DNA of 64,000 bases from Agapetus fuscipes (GCA_951799405.1 OX637342.1:2418001-2482000), one strand, 5' to 3'. Numbered from the stretch's first letter, positions 40,385 through 50,952 are shown. A program made the numbers and translations. The notes: generated by a model from the sequence alone, not told the origin.

Positions 40385-40690
40385 GTAACTCTGTCGCCAT
40401 TCCGCTAGAGGTGGCCAGAGCCTCTGCAGAACTGCCTCCATTTTTTCCTATCCTTACATATCTCTTTCAATTCATTCATATCCATCACCTTTTTCATGCA
40501 TTTTCTTATTTTACGCTCACTTTGTGTATCCCATTCTTTCACAATCTCCTCAATCTGATCACTCCATACTTTTCTCCCTTCCTCTTTTTCCTTTCACACT
40601 TTCTTTGTATACATACTTTGTCAGTCTATCATCATTCATTCTTTCCACATGCCCAAACCATCTCATCACATTCTTTTGTACCTTAACTTT
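40385..40690 (-). pseudogene. LINE-K-like C-terminal remnant
   Basis: Minus strand, across frame changes: MVWACGKNE-type GH box near 40650, RMNDDRLTKYVYK-like block, GRKVWSDQIEEIVKEWDTQS, then KVMDMNELKEICKDRKKW before decay near 40440. Same motif order as LINE-K but a distinct, older lineage. No repeat A follows. The 119-codon plus frame here is a shadow of it. Confidence 0.55.
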
Positions 40691-40803
40691 CACATTCTCT
40701 TTCAAATTACATTATTTTTTTAATTTAAGCATTTATTAGTTAATTAAACATTCCTCTTGAAGACAGTTTATAAATTAAAAGCGTTTGTGTGTTATTTACA
40801 CTA

Positions 40804-41070
40804 TATTGTAATATAGTGGTTATCTCTACGGTTTTGTAATCGAAAGACCGTGAGTTTGAATCCCTGCGAAGCACACAAAACATCATTCAAAATCTCAGAT
40901 ATGTTCGTTGCTGCGTTGAATAATTTATCTATTTTTTCCAAAGACCCGTTCCAATTCGTCTATCCAACCTTATAGAAGGATTTGGTTTAAGCATCGGCAA
41001 GGGCTTAAAGGGCTCTTGAGGTGTGATTCACACTCTAATACCGCTAATGTGCAGTATTAGTAATCTACTT
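40804..41070 (+). mobile_element. SINE2-like copy, diverged
   Basis: Head tatagtggttatctctacgg, B-box region gagtttgaatccctgcgaag, cacacaaaacatc, gttcgttgctgcgttgaata, tccaaccttatagaagga, gggctcttgaggtgtgattc. Confidence 0.65.
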
Positions 41071-41160
41071 ATATTTTGCAAAGACATATTTATCAAATCA
41101 TTCACAACGTTTTGTGTCTACAAAACGATTCAATTTTTAATACACTATCTTCAACACTAT

Positions 41161-41404
41161 CGGGGCTATTCTTAGACATTTTAGTCGTCGGTTGAGCCCA
41201 CGCTTTGACATACTAATGATGCCTGGCCTGAAAATTTCGTCACCACGGTCATTCTTACCTACCGCATTTTGGTAATATTTGTATCAAGAATTATAAGCTG
41301 TTCACTTGCGGCCATTTTGGATTGACAGGTCTTCATATAAATGATTCATTAGTTTGTCAAAGCGTGGGCTCAACGGGCGACTAAAATGTCTAAAAATAGC
41401 ACCG
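41161..41404. mobile_element. MITE C (copy 3)
   Basis: 244 bp, CGGGGCTATTCTTAGACATT at left and gactaaaatgtctaaaaata then GCACCG at right. TAT on both sides may be a 3-bp duplication. Confidence 0.8.
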
Positions 41405-41810
41405 TATTATGAGTTCATGCTTCTGTAAATTTGCATGCATCATCCACAACAATTTGCTCTTATAAAAGCTACATACTTTATTACCACATATTAAGCTCTG
41501 TATCTACCTACATATTATATACATACACCAGGGGCGATCATAGGAATTAAGATCTAGTTCGGCAACTTCTAGGTTTTGGGCGGTTTTCGACAGGACAAGA
41601 TTATTTTTTGTGCGCAACTCCAAAACAATAAAAATCCGAGTTTTTTCATATTCCATATAGCCAGTGGCGTTTACAATTTAATTAAACCAAAAACGAAAAA
41701 CCGATTTTTCCAGGGAAACCTGTCTGAACAAAATTTGAAATAGCAATTATCTGAAAACAATGTTAAGAAACATATAACATAGTCCCTTCATGTATAAAAC
41801 TGAAATAATA

Positions 41811-41942
41811 TTTACAATAATTGCAGGTAGGTTTTTTTATCGGATATTTCACGAACTGTTATAAGAGAATAATGTAAGTTGTCTTATGACGGTTCGTGTA
41901 ATATCCGTTAAAAAAAACTGTGTAGTTATAATTATTGTAAAC
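41811..41942. repeat. Foldback inside hAT 3' region
   Basis: tttacaataattgcaggtag, tttttttatcggatatttca, cgaactgttataaga are repeated inverted on the right (tcttatgacggttcg, tgaaatatccg-like, ataattattgtaaac) with about 60-base arms. Could be a subterminal structure of the hAT element or a nested MITE. Confidence 0.65.
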
Positions 41943-42343
41943 ATGTAAAACGACCGTAATTCCAACTTGAACCTAAAAATGAAATAATATTGCATTAGTT
42001 GTCTTAAATAAATAACCACCGTGGTTTTTTGTTGCCGTTTCAGACGGACCGTTAAAGTATCTATGAAACTCTTACCTTAGTCATTGTAGAATCTCTAGCA
42101 TTATGTAGTTGTTCTTGTCCCACGACACTTACACATAAATAATGAAAAGCTTAGTGGAAGCCGCCTGAGCCACATCAAATATCAGAGTAAATGATTGATT
42201 ATAATAAGACAAGTCAATAACTCGATACTTGAAGTGGCCTTAAGAAAGGCCGTTTTTCTCAATTCTTCCAAACACACACAGTATCTAAGGCATAAAACCG
42301 CTGACTTAATGATTTTTAAAATTGCGAAAAAAGTAAGGAAAAT

Positions 42344-42392
42344 GTGCATGTAAAAACCTAAATCATAAATGAATGCAAGCCCTGCCACTCTT
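42344..42392 (-). mobile_element. Possible repeat A fragment next to the transposase stop
   Basis: aaaaacctaaatcataaatg then aatgcaagccctgccactctt resembles the AAACCYAATCTCAAATGAACATAAGCCCTGCAACTCTTG part of repeat A. Short, may be chance. Confidence 0.3.
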
Positions 42393-43653
42393 ATTTGTAA
42401 ATAAGCTCAGGGCGCCTCTCTTTTTTTAAATATGCTTTTAAAACGTCATCGTAAAAAGAAGTACCACGTTTTATATCAGTCAACATTTTTTTTTCTATCG
42501 CGATACTCGAGAGGTCGGTGAGGCGTTGCTGACCCTGAGTATTACGCAAATATGTGTGCAAACGTTTGAGGGACGAAAAAGAGCGCTCTGCAGAAGCACT
42601 ACTCGCGGGAATAGTGACGATCAACTTAGCCAGCCGGACCACCTGGGGGAAAACTTTATCTAAACTGTTGGTGAATACATGTTCTATTAAGTCATGAACA
42701 CTTAAATTTTGAAAATCCGCTGTTTTATATACGCATCTTAATTCATTTTTTAAACGGTCTACATCAAAGCTCAGAGTGCTGTACAATCTTACAAAGTTAT
42801 TCACTAAATCGTCAGGAAAAGTAGAGGTAAACTTACGGAAGTTATCACAAGCAAGTAACTCAAAAAACTTTAAGTCTTTTAAGCTCTTAAACCGATCGCG
42901 AATCTCGCTAACCACATTGTCAATCAATCCATTGAAGAGTTGTTTGAAATGTGTCTCCATATTTTCAATATTACGTTTTCGTTTAGGAGTTCCGCAAATT
43001 TTAACTACTTTATTATAAATTTCCATAAACTTAGAACGTAAATTTAGTAAATAAACTTCGAAATCTTTAATTTTACGAACGCAGTATGCAATATCAGACG
43101 TTTTGTTTTGTAGAATATCGAAAATAATGTCCGTCTCTGAGAAAATGGCATCAAAAATATGTAAAAAAAAATTAAATTCAAATTCTTTCAGGCTATAGAA
43201 AAAAGACGTAGCTTGTGTTAATGTATCACCGTCCCACAGATCCACATTGTCACACATTTCCTCGAAGAAATTAATCAAGTTACTTTTTTCTTTAAATACA
43301 ACGTTTACTATACGCGAGTGATACGACCAACGAGTCTCAGAAGCGCGAGGAATTTTTTTCATGTCAGCGAATTTATTAAAATGAGCTAAACGTTTCGTGC
43401 TAGTGTGAAAAAAATTACCCAACATTTTTAAAATATGAAAAAAACGCTTTGCTTCCCCGACACGTTCGAAAGATTTTGATAGAACTAAATTTAGGACATG
43501 CGCGGAACACCAAACATATAAAGCCAATGGGCATTGAATCCTTACTAATGCTTGAACTCCGTTTTGTTCAGACGATAAAACTGCTGCCCCGTCGTATGTT
43601 TGAGCTACTAATTTAGATAAACAATTATATTTTTCGAGAATTTCCAACACCAC
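42391..43653 (-). pseudogene. hAT transposase, C-terminal part (after frameshift)
   Basis: 420-codon open frame, the downstream portion of a ZMYM1/DUF4371-like hAT transposase. Visible: LVAQTYDGAAVLSSEQNGVQ at residues about 16-35 (second catalytic-type Asp in the YDGAA motif), ASETRWSYHSRIVNVVF near 103-119, and the hAT dimerisation region VTIPASSASAERSFSSLKRL near 348-367, followed by HTYLRNTQGQQRLTDLSSIA. The RNase H-like core and C-terminal dimerisation region are complete. The listed ATG is internal: in related proteins this region is continuous with the upstream frame, so translation as a separate protein is unlikely. Acts on hAT termini to excise and reinsert DNA. Confidence 0.85.
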
Positions 43654-44546
43654 GGCACTAAGAGATGAAGCTGTGCGTCAGCACTCACATCTACGTATTT
43701 GATGAAACGATCTACAACCTGAGATTCATGAAAATACCGCAAAATAATAACTAATTGTTCTCGACCGCTTATATCTGGCGTTTCGTCAATCATTATAGCA
43801 ACAAAATCCGTCGAATTAATTTGACTTTGAATTGAATCATTAATTAAGGAAGCTACACTAGAAATTAAATCATTCTGGGTTCTACAAGATAAACCGGTAA
43901 AAGCATTTGTGCAAATTTGCAGGTGATTTTCTAAAACACCGTCGTATTTAGCTAAGAGGTCTACTAACTCTAAAAAATTCCCTTTATTAACTGAAGAAGA
44001 ACTTTCACTGGCTCCACGAAACGGTAACTCTTGTTTTCCTAGAAAACAAACTATATCGATTAATCGTTTAAAAATATTAATATTTCGTTCTACCTTTGCA
44101 TTATGTTTATCGATATCTTCACGTAATTGATGATTGATCCTTGTCTCAATACAATTTTTACCAAACATCTTAATTTTTAAAGACGATTCAATATGTCTGA
44201 GGGAAGTTTCATGTTTTTTCGCGGTACCATGTAAATTATGCAAATCTATATACCCGGTATCGCACCAAACAGATTTATCGTTTGAAAACAACAAGCACGA
44301 AAAACAAAACAAACGATTACTATGCACACAGCCAGTTAACCACGGAAAAGTTTCATAAGCTGATTTGTGAAATCTTCTCGACCGATTAACCGTTTTCTGG
44401 ATTTGCACTAACTCTAAAGATGGTGTTGACCGTCCTTTACTTATCACTTGCATTTTATCGTTAAAACTAAGCTTAGAAAACGAACCGAATTTAATTTTTA
44501 GAAAGCACACATTTCCCTTACAATTTTCACAACTGAAGTTATCCAT
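43608..44546 (-). pseudogene. hAT transposase, N-terminal part (before frameshift)
   Basis: 312-codon frame starting MDNFSCENC at 44546. It includes a TTF-type zinc-finger region (TFPWLTGCVHSNRLFCFSCL, then WCDTGYIDLHNLHGTAKKHE, about residues 65-115) and the start of the RNase H-like fold: LPFRGASESSSSVNKGNFLE near 173-192 and VAIMIDETPDISGREQLVII near 254-273, which holds the first catalytic-type Asp. The true frame ends about 43670; the last ~20 residues of this reading are out of frame. One short indel near 43665-43680 therefore separates it from the C-terminal part; otherwise about 718 codons would be continuous. ZMYM-like hAT transposases are usually 600-850 residues, so length is as expected. 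Confidence 0.85.
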
Positions 44547-45060
44547 TGTAATAATTAAGTTTCACAATAAATCACAAAAACAATCACAGACGTCAAAAAT
44601 AACGCGCGCGGGCTTGGAAGAAATTGGAGAATGAACAAAAAGTTTAAATTCACACACTTCTTTTCTGCATCTCTTTCATATATATCACCAGTTTATTTCT
44701 GTCTCTACTCTACTATGACGTAAGTGCGCTTCCAATTATTATTGTCTTTTGACCCAGGCAAGCCTGAGTTGAAGCGTACAGACGGTGGCCACATGTGGAT
44801 GTATGAGTGGGAATTTGTTTACATGTATGGCCGCGCTAGGACCGAGATAAAGTTCAAAATCTCCTTGCTGGACCGCGCTGAGCGTATTGCATGCGTGAAA
44901 ACGGTAGGCGCTAACTTACAAATGTCTAATTCGGGGCTACGAAAATTGCCTATCTTTTAGGCGTCGATTAATATTGTTTCTTATTAAAATTATTGTTACA
45001 AAAATATTTTTTCTTTCCTAAAAAGTAAGTTAGGCGAGGCCTAATGGTCTTTATGATATG
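44547..45060. other. hAT 5' non-coding region
   Basis: Holds a GC-richer block with a 78-codon plus-strand frame (44724-44960) lacking any domain. Most likely part of the hAT 5' region, including the transposase promoter. Confidence 0.35.
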
Positions 45061-45383
45061 CACGCCACTGACATACACCCCCAAAAGCCTTTGCCCCGTT
45101 AGTAGGGAAAACCTCTTTATCCTGCTTAGTTGCGTCAGGCTCTACATAAAGAGAGTGGGAGGGGTATAGGCTGCTCCTTGCATAGCCTTCAGTTTATGGC
45201 CATGTCTCTACGTGAAACAAATTAACTCTTCTTCTTCTTCTTCTACCTCCTCCATTTTCTCAAAGGTAGACTTTCGTGTAAAATAAGAGCGAGCGCCTTT
45301 CCTAGAGGAAGAAATTATGTTTCTACTCTGATGCAAAATGAGAATATACATATTTTTTTGCATAAAACAAGAATACATTTCGT

Positions 45384-45785
45384 TCCTTTAGTGTATTTTT
45401 GTCTTATGTTCATCAGAGGTAATTTTGCATTAGCCATACGTGTGTTTGTGTACTGGACAGTGGACCAATGTGTCATATGAAAACTGGGAATTGATTTTTA
45501 AATATTTAAAACATCATTAATTTAACTAATAAAGAGGAATTCACTTTGTAACCTTCCATTTTTTAAATATTTAAATAAAAATCAAAAACAATTTGTAAAT
45601 GGTTACGACTGGTTTTGGAAACAATGTTTCCATCCGAAACCGGTCGTACATTAATACATTTTACTCGCCCCGTATCCATATTCAAATTGTTTTCAATTTC
45701 GATAATTTAAAACATCTCTCACATTAATGTGTTTCAACTCTTTTTCTTAGCGATAAGCCAAACAAACACTAAAATTATGCTATAT
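45384..45785. mobile_element. MITE B2 split by a nested hairpin insertion
   Basis: Left part 45384-45516 (ttttgtcttatgttcatcag, ggaccaatgtgtcatatgaa) and right part 45706-45785 (aacatctctcacattaatgt, ttcttagcgataagccaaac) belong to one B2 copy; the middle is the insertion at 45517. Confidence 0.7.
45517..45705. mobile_element. Hairpin element nested in B2
   Basis: 189-bp insertion with an 11-bp duplication TTTAAAACATC (45506-45516, 45706-45716). Central hairpin tacgactggttttggaaaca / tgtttccatccgaaaccggt then cgta. Shares the ccgaaaccggt motif with 34647. Outer pair aaaacaatttg / caaattgtttt. Confidence 0.75.
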
Positions 45786-46047
45786 TACCGATTGAGAGGA
45801 ATCTATGAACGCAATGTGTTAAACTTTGGATGTATTGTGTAAAAAAGCTCCCATTCAATGAAATTTGTCAAAAAAATATGTCTGATATCCAATCAAAAAT
45901 AAGATTTCAAATTTTTCTTTGGAGTTAAATCTTTCACAAAAGCCTCATCTGACTCGAGATTGACGTCTCATAACTCGAAAATCTTCCAGATGTCATCTGT
46001 CACCTTAACAAACATTTTTTTCTCACTGAAACAAAGCCGGTATTCTA

Positions 46048-46368
46048 GGATATTGTTCTAATCTAATCTAATCTAATCTAAGTTGCAAGGATATGTTACA
46101 TTGAAGATTCACATTACATGCATTCTCACAACCAGACACGTACAAGTTCGCGCTTGCACATGCCTCATGTGAACCTACAACATAAAAATCAAATCTCAAA
46201 TGGACATACACCCTGCAACTCTTGCCGTCCTTCCCTGAGACAGGGGTGACATTGGCAAAGTGAACCATTTTTACAGCATGGGTGGTCAGCCGCATACCAA
46301 CCTATAAGTCAAGGAACACACACACACGACAAATTACATTTTATACATCATTAAATAATAATAATTCT
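46048..46368 (-). mobile_element. Repeat A with four tail units and UTR stub
   Basis: Tail tctaatctaatctaatctaa at left, full unit with accagacacgtacaagttcg and gggtggtcagccgcatacca, then cacacacacacgacaaatta of the LINE-K UTR. Nearly the same as 39310 up to 46368, where it is cut. Confidence 0.85.
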
Positions 46369-46369
46369 C

Positions 46370-46750
46370 AAATGAGATAAATACGTAGAAATGATGACAA
46401 AATGATTGCCATTTGTTTGATTTATTTATTAAAATTCCAGATACAATCTTACATTGCCGCTTTTGGTTGTATCCGACTTATTTTATTTGCTCACAATCTG
46501 GCATTTGTACGAGAATATCTTTGAGATCAACTCGTCTTAGTTCAGAGTCGAAAACGGTAAAATGGCACAATCAGAATCACATTTTAAGCTCCATATTTTG
46601 TAAGAACTTGATGTTAATCAAAATTCATATTAATTTAAAACAATTTTGACCTTTGAAAATTGAGGAAGTCTTAAGAAATGAGAGTGGTAGAAGTCCTAAC
46701 AAAGCGTAATTTACTATATACTCGTAGTTTATTCATTTATCAACTTCTGT
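46370..46750. other. Stretch with nothing recognised
   Basis: No family or coding signal identified. Confidence 0.3.
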
Positions 46751-46751
46751 A

Positions 46752-46999
46752 GTTCCTGACTTATACGCTGGTATGAGGCTAACAACCCATACGGTAAATT
46801 TTTTTTCACTTTACCAATGTCACCCCTGTTTCAGGGAAGGTCGGATAATGTTGCAGGGGTTTTTTTTTTATTTGAGACTTGGATTTGAATTTGCAAGTAC
46901 ACATGCAGCATTTGTAAGCGCGAACTTACACGTGTCTGTTCGTGGGCACAAATTTAATGTGTTTTTAAAATGTTAATACATGTTTGCAACTTAGATTAT
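46752..46999 (+). mobile_element. Repeat A copy
   Basis: ttcctgacttatacgctggt, caatgtcacccctgtttcag, ggaaggtcggataatgttgc, acacatgcagcatttgtaag, gcgcgaacttacacgtgtct, tgtttgcaacttagattata. Confidence 0.85.
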
Positions 47000-47300
47000 A
47001 CATGGAATTAATGAAGACACAAATCATAAATTTAAGAGCCAAAGAATAAGAAATATTATATTAAAATGCATTTGACTAAATAAAAACAAACAATACATGA
47101 AAAATATATACGAAATTCAAAATGAACATTTAAAAAACAAAAATATTTTATTTTTCTAAAGCTATTTTTGAAGCATTAATTACATTTATTTATTTTAAGA
47201 TGTTCAATTAAAAAAAATAAGTTAGTTCCAAAAATTAAAAAAAAAATCACAAAATCTCAATGTTAAGTTTAAAGTTTTTTTTTTTAAGTTTTCGCTAGCT
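47000..47300. other. A/T-rich stretch
   Basis: Extremely A/T-rich (poly-A and poly-T runs). Nothing identified. Confidence 0.35.
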
Positions 47301-47305
47301 ACAAT

Positions 47306-47417
47306 CAATTCTTGCAACTCCTGCCGCCTTTCCCTGAAACCGAGATGGCACTGGCAAAAGTGAACGGATTTTTACAGCACGGGGGGTCAGCCTCATACCA
47401 ACCTATCAGTCAAGGAG
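47306..47417 (-). mobile_element. Repeat A' 5' half
   Basis: cttgcaactcctgccgcctt, tccctgaaaccgagatggca, ggggtcagcctcataccaac, ctatcagtcaagga. Confidence 0.7.
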
Positions 47418-47481
47418 CTTTACATTTAAGAAATTCAGTTTTGCATTTAAGGAATCGAAATAATATTTGTGTTATACATTT

Positions 47482-47770
47482 GTTACAAACATTCACTGTT
47501 ACACTATGAATTCGCAGTAAGCCTTCTACTAATCGTAGCATCAACCAATTCCTTCATAACACCATAGTAAATCGCCAGCGTCTTGTGCTAAATAAATTTG
47601 CATAAGCCGCTGTCTCAGTTTTGCGTCTAGCGTGGATTGTGTTACCGACTCCGTGGTCCAATGCTACAATGGAATATTATTGCATACGTTTTAACCCTGC
47701 AATATTAAAGCAGATCTAACCGGCAGAGTTTTGGGTAACAAAAAGTGTGTATTTTGTTTATTTAACATGA
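47482..47770. repeat. Repeat G (copy 2)
   Basis: 289 bp matching 36985-37271 over its whole length with few differences. A 40-base repeat A stub follows at 47776. Confidence 0.75.
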
Positions 47771-47775
47771 TAGAA

Positions 47776-47815
47776 TTCCTTGACTTATAGGTTGGTATGA
47801 GGCTGACTACCGACA
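47776..47815 (+). mobile_element. Repeat A 5' stub
   Basis: ttccttgacttataggttgg then tatgaggctgacta, cut at the same base as the stub at 36932. Confidence 0.65.
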
Positions 47816-47934
47816 GGAGAGACTGGGGTTAGAAGTCACATTTTTTTGTTTTGAATTTTTAGGTAAAAATAAAAAAAAAACATATTTCTACCCACTGATA
47901 TTTAGTTGATCATTTAGTTGAATTTAGTTGACAT

Positions 47935-48060
47935 TTAGTTAAACTAGGTTCGAAGTTATTCCCGACAGAACATGACGCAGGCGGGTTTCGAACCAGCGTT
48001 AGTGCCAATTCGCAAATTTGAGCGCCAACGCCTTATGTATCTCCTCGACCATCCCAGCAA
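47935..48060 (-). mobile_element. SINE3 copy (tRNA-like head)
   Basis: Minus strand: gatggtcgaggagatacata, GGCGCTCAA.., B box GGTTCGAAACCCGCC, ttctgtcgggaataacttcg. Confidence 0.6.
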
Positions 48061-48083
48061 CTAGTTGCCTTCCTTTTTTGTGT

Positions 48084-48535
48084 CATGAAAGAAGTATGCA
48101 AGGACAGAAAGAAGTGGCGGCTAATCTGCAATGCTGATTTTTAATGTTGGTTTATTGGCTTGCTACATTTTTTGCATAAGACATTTTTTTTTTTTTTTTT
48201 ACTTTTTTTGTAGGTATAGATTTATTTTTAAGGTTTTGTTGTTTTCTTATACTTAAATGTTATTTTTTACTCGTATTCCTTGACTTATAGGTTGGTATGA
48301 GGCTGACCACCCATACTGTAAAAAATGGTTCACTTTGCCAATGTCACCCCTGTTTCAGGGAATGTAGGCAAGAGTTGCAGGGCTTATGTTCATTTGAGGT
48401 TTGGATTTTATTTGTAAGTACACAATCAGCATTTGTAAGCGCGAACTACACGTGTTTGTTTGTGGGCATACATCTGAGAGCTTTGAATGAATATATCCTT
48501 GCAACTTAGATTATAGATTATAGATTATAGAATGG
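48084..48535 (+). mobile_element. LINE-K 3' end: coding tail, UTR and repeat A
   Basis: 48084-48135 encodes MKEVCKDRKKWRLICNAD-like residues (gaaagaagtatgcaaggaca, gaaagaagtggcggctaatc). UTR 48136-48275, then the unit from ttccttgacttataggttgg (about 48277) to tail agattatagattatagatta. Same subfamily as 37272. Confidence 0.85.
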
Positions 48536-48700
48536 ACCATAGTATAGTGGCTACCGCTATGGACTCAAATCGGAAGGTCGTGATTTCAATTTTCGGCTGA
48601 ACACGAAAATAATTAAATTTTCTGTTCAAATTTTACTCTATTCTCGGTTAAAAAAAACATCGGCTTATTTAAGCATTTCATAGGATGATAAAGGCTGGTT
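48536..48700 (+). mobile_element. SINE2-like variant
   Basis: Head ggaccatagtatagtggcta, B-box region gtcgtgatttcaattttcgg, then acgaaaataattaaattttc, unlike SINE2 beyond the head. Confidence 0.45.
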
Positions 48701-48732
48701 TTACAGACCAGACTTACAATGATGCAACTTTG

Positions 48733-49031
48733 ACCGGTCCGTAGTCTAGTGGTTGACACTTCTGACTCGTAAATGGAAGGTTGTGGGCTCGAATCCCGGC
48801 GGAGCACAAAAAATAAACCATTTATATTTTCAAATATGCTCTTCGCCGGGTAAAAAATTCACATACCTTTACCAAACACCGGTCACTAAAGGTCCATCCA
48901 GCCTTACAGCAACTGGGTCTTGCTTGAAAATTTACACTTTCTACAGTAACGACCAAGCTCAAAGAGGGCTCTTGAAGTGTGATACACACAAAAACAGCGC
49001 TCACCAAATAAATCATCCTAATATTATTATT
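48733..49031 (+). mobile_element. SINE2, intact reference copy
   Basis: Head gaccggtccgtagtctagtg (A box), B box GGGCTCGAATCCCGG, cggagcacaaaaaataaacc, ttcgccgggtaaaaaattca, taccaaacaccggtcactaa, agccttacagcaactgggtc, gagggctcttgaagtgtgat, ending aaataaatcatcctaatatt and an ATT-type tail. Confidence 0.85.
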
Positions 49032-49034
49032 ACA

Positions 49035-49320
49035 AGTAACAAAATACAGTTTATGATTAGAACGCGCCTGAATATCGTAGGTTTCCTCTCCAGCTTCTGG
49101 GTTCTTAATCTCAAGAGCGCCACGCGATCAGACATATAGTCCGCCATCATCATTATGTGGGGATACTTTATAGCGTACCCTGGAAAGCAAAGTCACCTTC
49201 GACTACACGCTACGGGTATTAATTATTCCTCTATCTAGGGAGCTATGAATATTATCTCATGTTACGTATCAGGAATGTAATGATACTATTTTGAACCTAA
49301 ATACTAAAATTTCCATGTGT
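49035..49320. other. Stretch with nothing recognised
   Basis: No family or coding signal identified. Confidence 0.3.
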
Positions 49321-49322
49321 AG

Positions 49323-49606
49323 TAAACGCAACTAAGCTACAGATATAGTGTAACTCCTTGAAGAGTTTCACATGTAGAGAGTGAAATCTACTTATTTGAC
49401 ATGTAATGAGGCCGGCGTGCACCAACCACTTCAGTTGAAGTGGGGGTTTTCCAGCTCTTTAAGGGACTGGAAAGCTGAGTAAACCTTGCTGGTATTTTAT
49501 TTTGGGTTTTTGGAACAAAAACCGAAACTGAAATATTCGGTGGACTTAAACCCGAGTTCTCGGCATGGAATGCAAGCACTTTATCAAATGAACTATCAAC
49601 CGGTCT
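49323..49606 (-). mobile_element. SINE1 copy
   Basis: Minus strand: gaccggttgatagttcattt head, gggtttaagtccaccg (B-box region, decayed), gagctggaaaacccccactt, caactgaagtggttggtgca, ctatatctgtagcttagttg. Confidence 0.75.
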
Positions 49607-49775
49607 TTCATTATTACATTAGTCCAGTGGGCAAATTTTGATTGGACAAATTTCAGCAAGATATCACGAGTTCAAGTCTTAGTAAAAAGTGTAATGTGTT
49701 TTCAAGAAAAAGATTATTGGATTTATTTTGTGGGCGATGTATTTGTGTAAACCGCACTTCAAGAGCTCCATTTGT

Positions 49776-50372
49776 CCACTCAGTGCTTGTTTGACATATC
49801 AACCATATGACCTTTCAATCTTCTTCTTCGTGTCAGCTTCACACCGTACTGGCCCAGTAACGAGCAATGTCTACAGCTCTTTGGTTTCCCGCAAAGAGAT
49901 CATCCATGGAGCAGCTTGTCGGACAGGAAGGACAACACCGCAGGTGCTCCATAGTTTCCTGAGCTCCACACTCACATAGTGTAGAGTCCTCCCGTCCCAG
50001 AAATCCCCAGGTCAACATGTTGGCCCGGGCTCTTCCAACATTGGTCCTCAATCTGTTCATAGATTTCCACACGGGCCACTCGAGGTTCTTTCCTGGAGGT
50101 ACCTAGGCTCTCTGCAGGCTGCACAAAGCTCTCAGGGCATTCCTCTTACCACATTCGCAATCTCTCCGCCACTGGATCCGTAGACCTTTCAATAACATCG
50201 TCTTAATAATCAAATTCTACACAAAAAAAACGTAAAACACGATAATGTGAGAGTTGTCTTCGATATTTTAAAAATAGATTTTCAGTTTTAATAAGACACA
50301 TTGGTTTTGTATAAATACAAACATTGCTCATGTGAAATTACCTCTGATGGACAACCAGCACTAAGGAGACGA
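49776..50372. mobile_element. MITE B2 split by a LINE fragment
   Basis: Left part to 49819 (cactcagtgcttgtttgaca, tatcaaccatatgac), right part from 50183 (taatcaaattctacacaaaa, taagacacattggttttgta, cagcactaaggagacg). Confidence 0.75.
49820..50182 (-). mobile_element. Jockey/RTE-like LINE 3' end, 363-bp insertion in B2
   Basis: On the minus strand the coding part reads RDCECGKRNALRALCSLQRA, a stop, LEWPVWKSMNRLRTNVGRAR, MLTWGFLGREDSTLCECGAQ, ETMEHLRCCPSCPTSCSMDD, then ..AVDIARYWASTV and the true stop. The WKSLNRLRTGVGRC..CDCG..E..DHLL..C pattern is the conserved C-terminal zinc-binding-like segment of an insect LINE family. Tail CGAAGAAGAAG (minus) at 49820-49830. Perfect 11-bp duplication GACCTTTCAAT at 49809-49819 and 50183-50193. 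One internal stop. Confidence 0.85.
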
Positions 50373-50374
50373 TA

Positions 50375-50785
50375 TGTCTTAAGGTATTTTTATTTTGTAT
50401 GACACATGACAAAGTTATATTTAATGTCATACATCATATATATTGTTATAATTAGCACTAACATATGCTGGTACATATTTTAACAATTAGTGTTTATACG
50501 GCACAATGTCTTGAGGCATGCATGGATGTAATTCCACACTCAGTTGTCTTACGATACCGTAAAATTGGAAGACATCTCGTCAAAGACAATTACGTAGACT
50601 AAAATATCAAATTTCAGGAGCAGCTCGCGCCGGAATCCAAAGAGACATCTTTCACTACAATGGGACGAGCAAAATAGATGCATTCTTGTAGAACAACAAT
50701 AGTCAAACTGGGGAGACCGTCCCATATATTTTTGTTTAAGAGAAATTGTGGTGTTATGTCGAAATAAAAATGGTTATCACAATTA
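50375..50785. other. Stretch with nothing recognised
   Basis: No family or coding signal identified. Confidence 0.3.
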
Positions 50786-50787
50786 TG

Positions 50788-50950
50788 TTCCTTGACTTAT
50801 AGGTTGATATGAGGCTGGCCACACAAACTGTAAAACAACGGTTCACTTTGCCAATGTCACTCGTGTTGCAGGGAAGGTCGGCAAGATTTGCTGGGCTTAT
50901 GTTACACATGCACCATTTGTAAGCAATAACTTTAACGTGTCTATAATCTA
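50788..50950 (+). mobile_element. Repeat A copy, 3'-deleted
   Basis: ttccttgacttataggttga, tgaggctggccacacaaact, gttcactttgccaatgtcac, cagggaaggtcggcaagatt, then short acacatgcaccatttgtaag. Confidence 0.75.
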
Positions 50951-50952
50951 GA

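Larger units (their letters stand above)
41662..45072 (-). mobile_element. hAT transposon, candidate full extent
   Basis: Candidate terminal inverted repeats are CAGTGGCGT at 41662-41670 and its inverse ACGCCACTG ending at 45072. CAGTGGCG-type termini are common in hAT elements. The transposase lies between, on the minus strand, with about 520 bp of 5' and 730 bp of 3' non-coding sequence. Only 9 bp match at the ends and the expected 8-bp target duplication is imperfect (ccatatag-like versus acatacac), so the borders are tentative even though the transposase is secure. Confidence 0.5.

Noticed and set aside
40327..40739. 119- and 71-codon plus-strand frames rich in F, H, S, L
   Set aside because: Antisense of a decayed LINE C-terminus readable on the minus strand.
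44724..44960. 78-codon plus-strand frame beside the hAT transposase
   Set aside because: No domain; lies within the proposed hAT 5' region and is probably non-coding.
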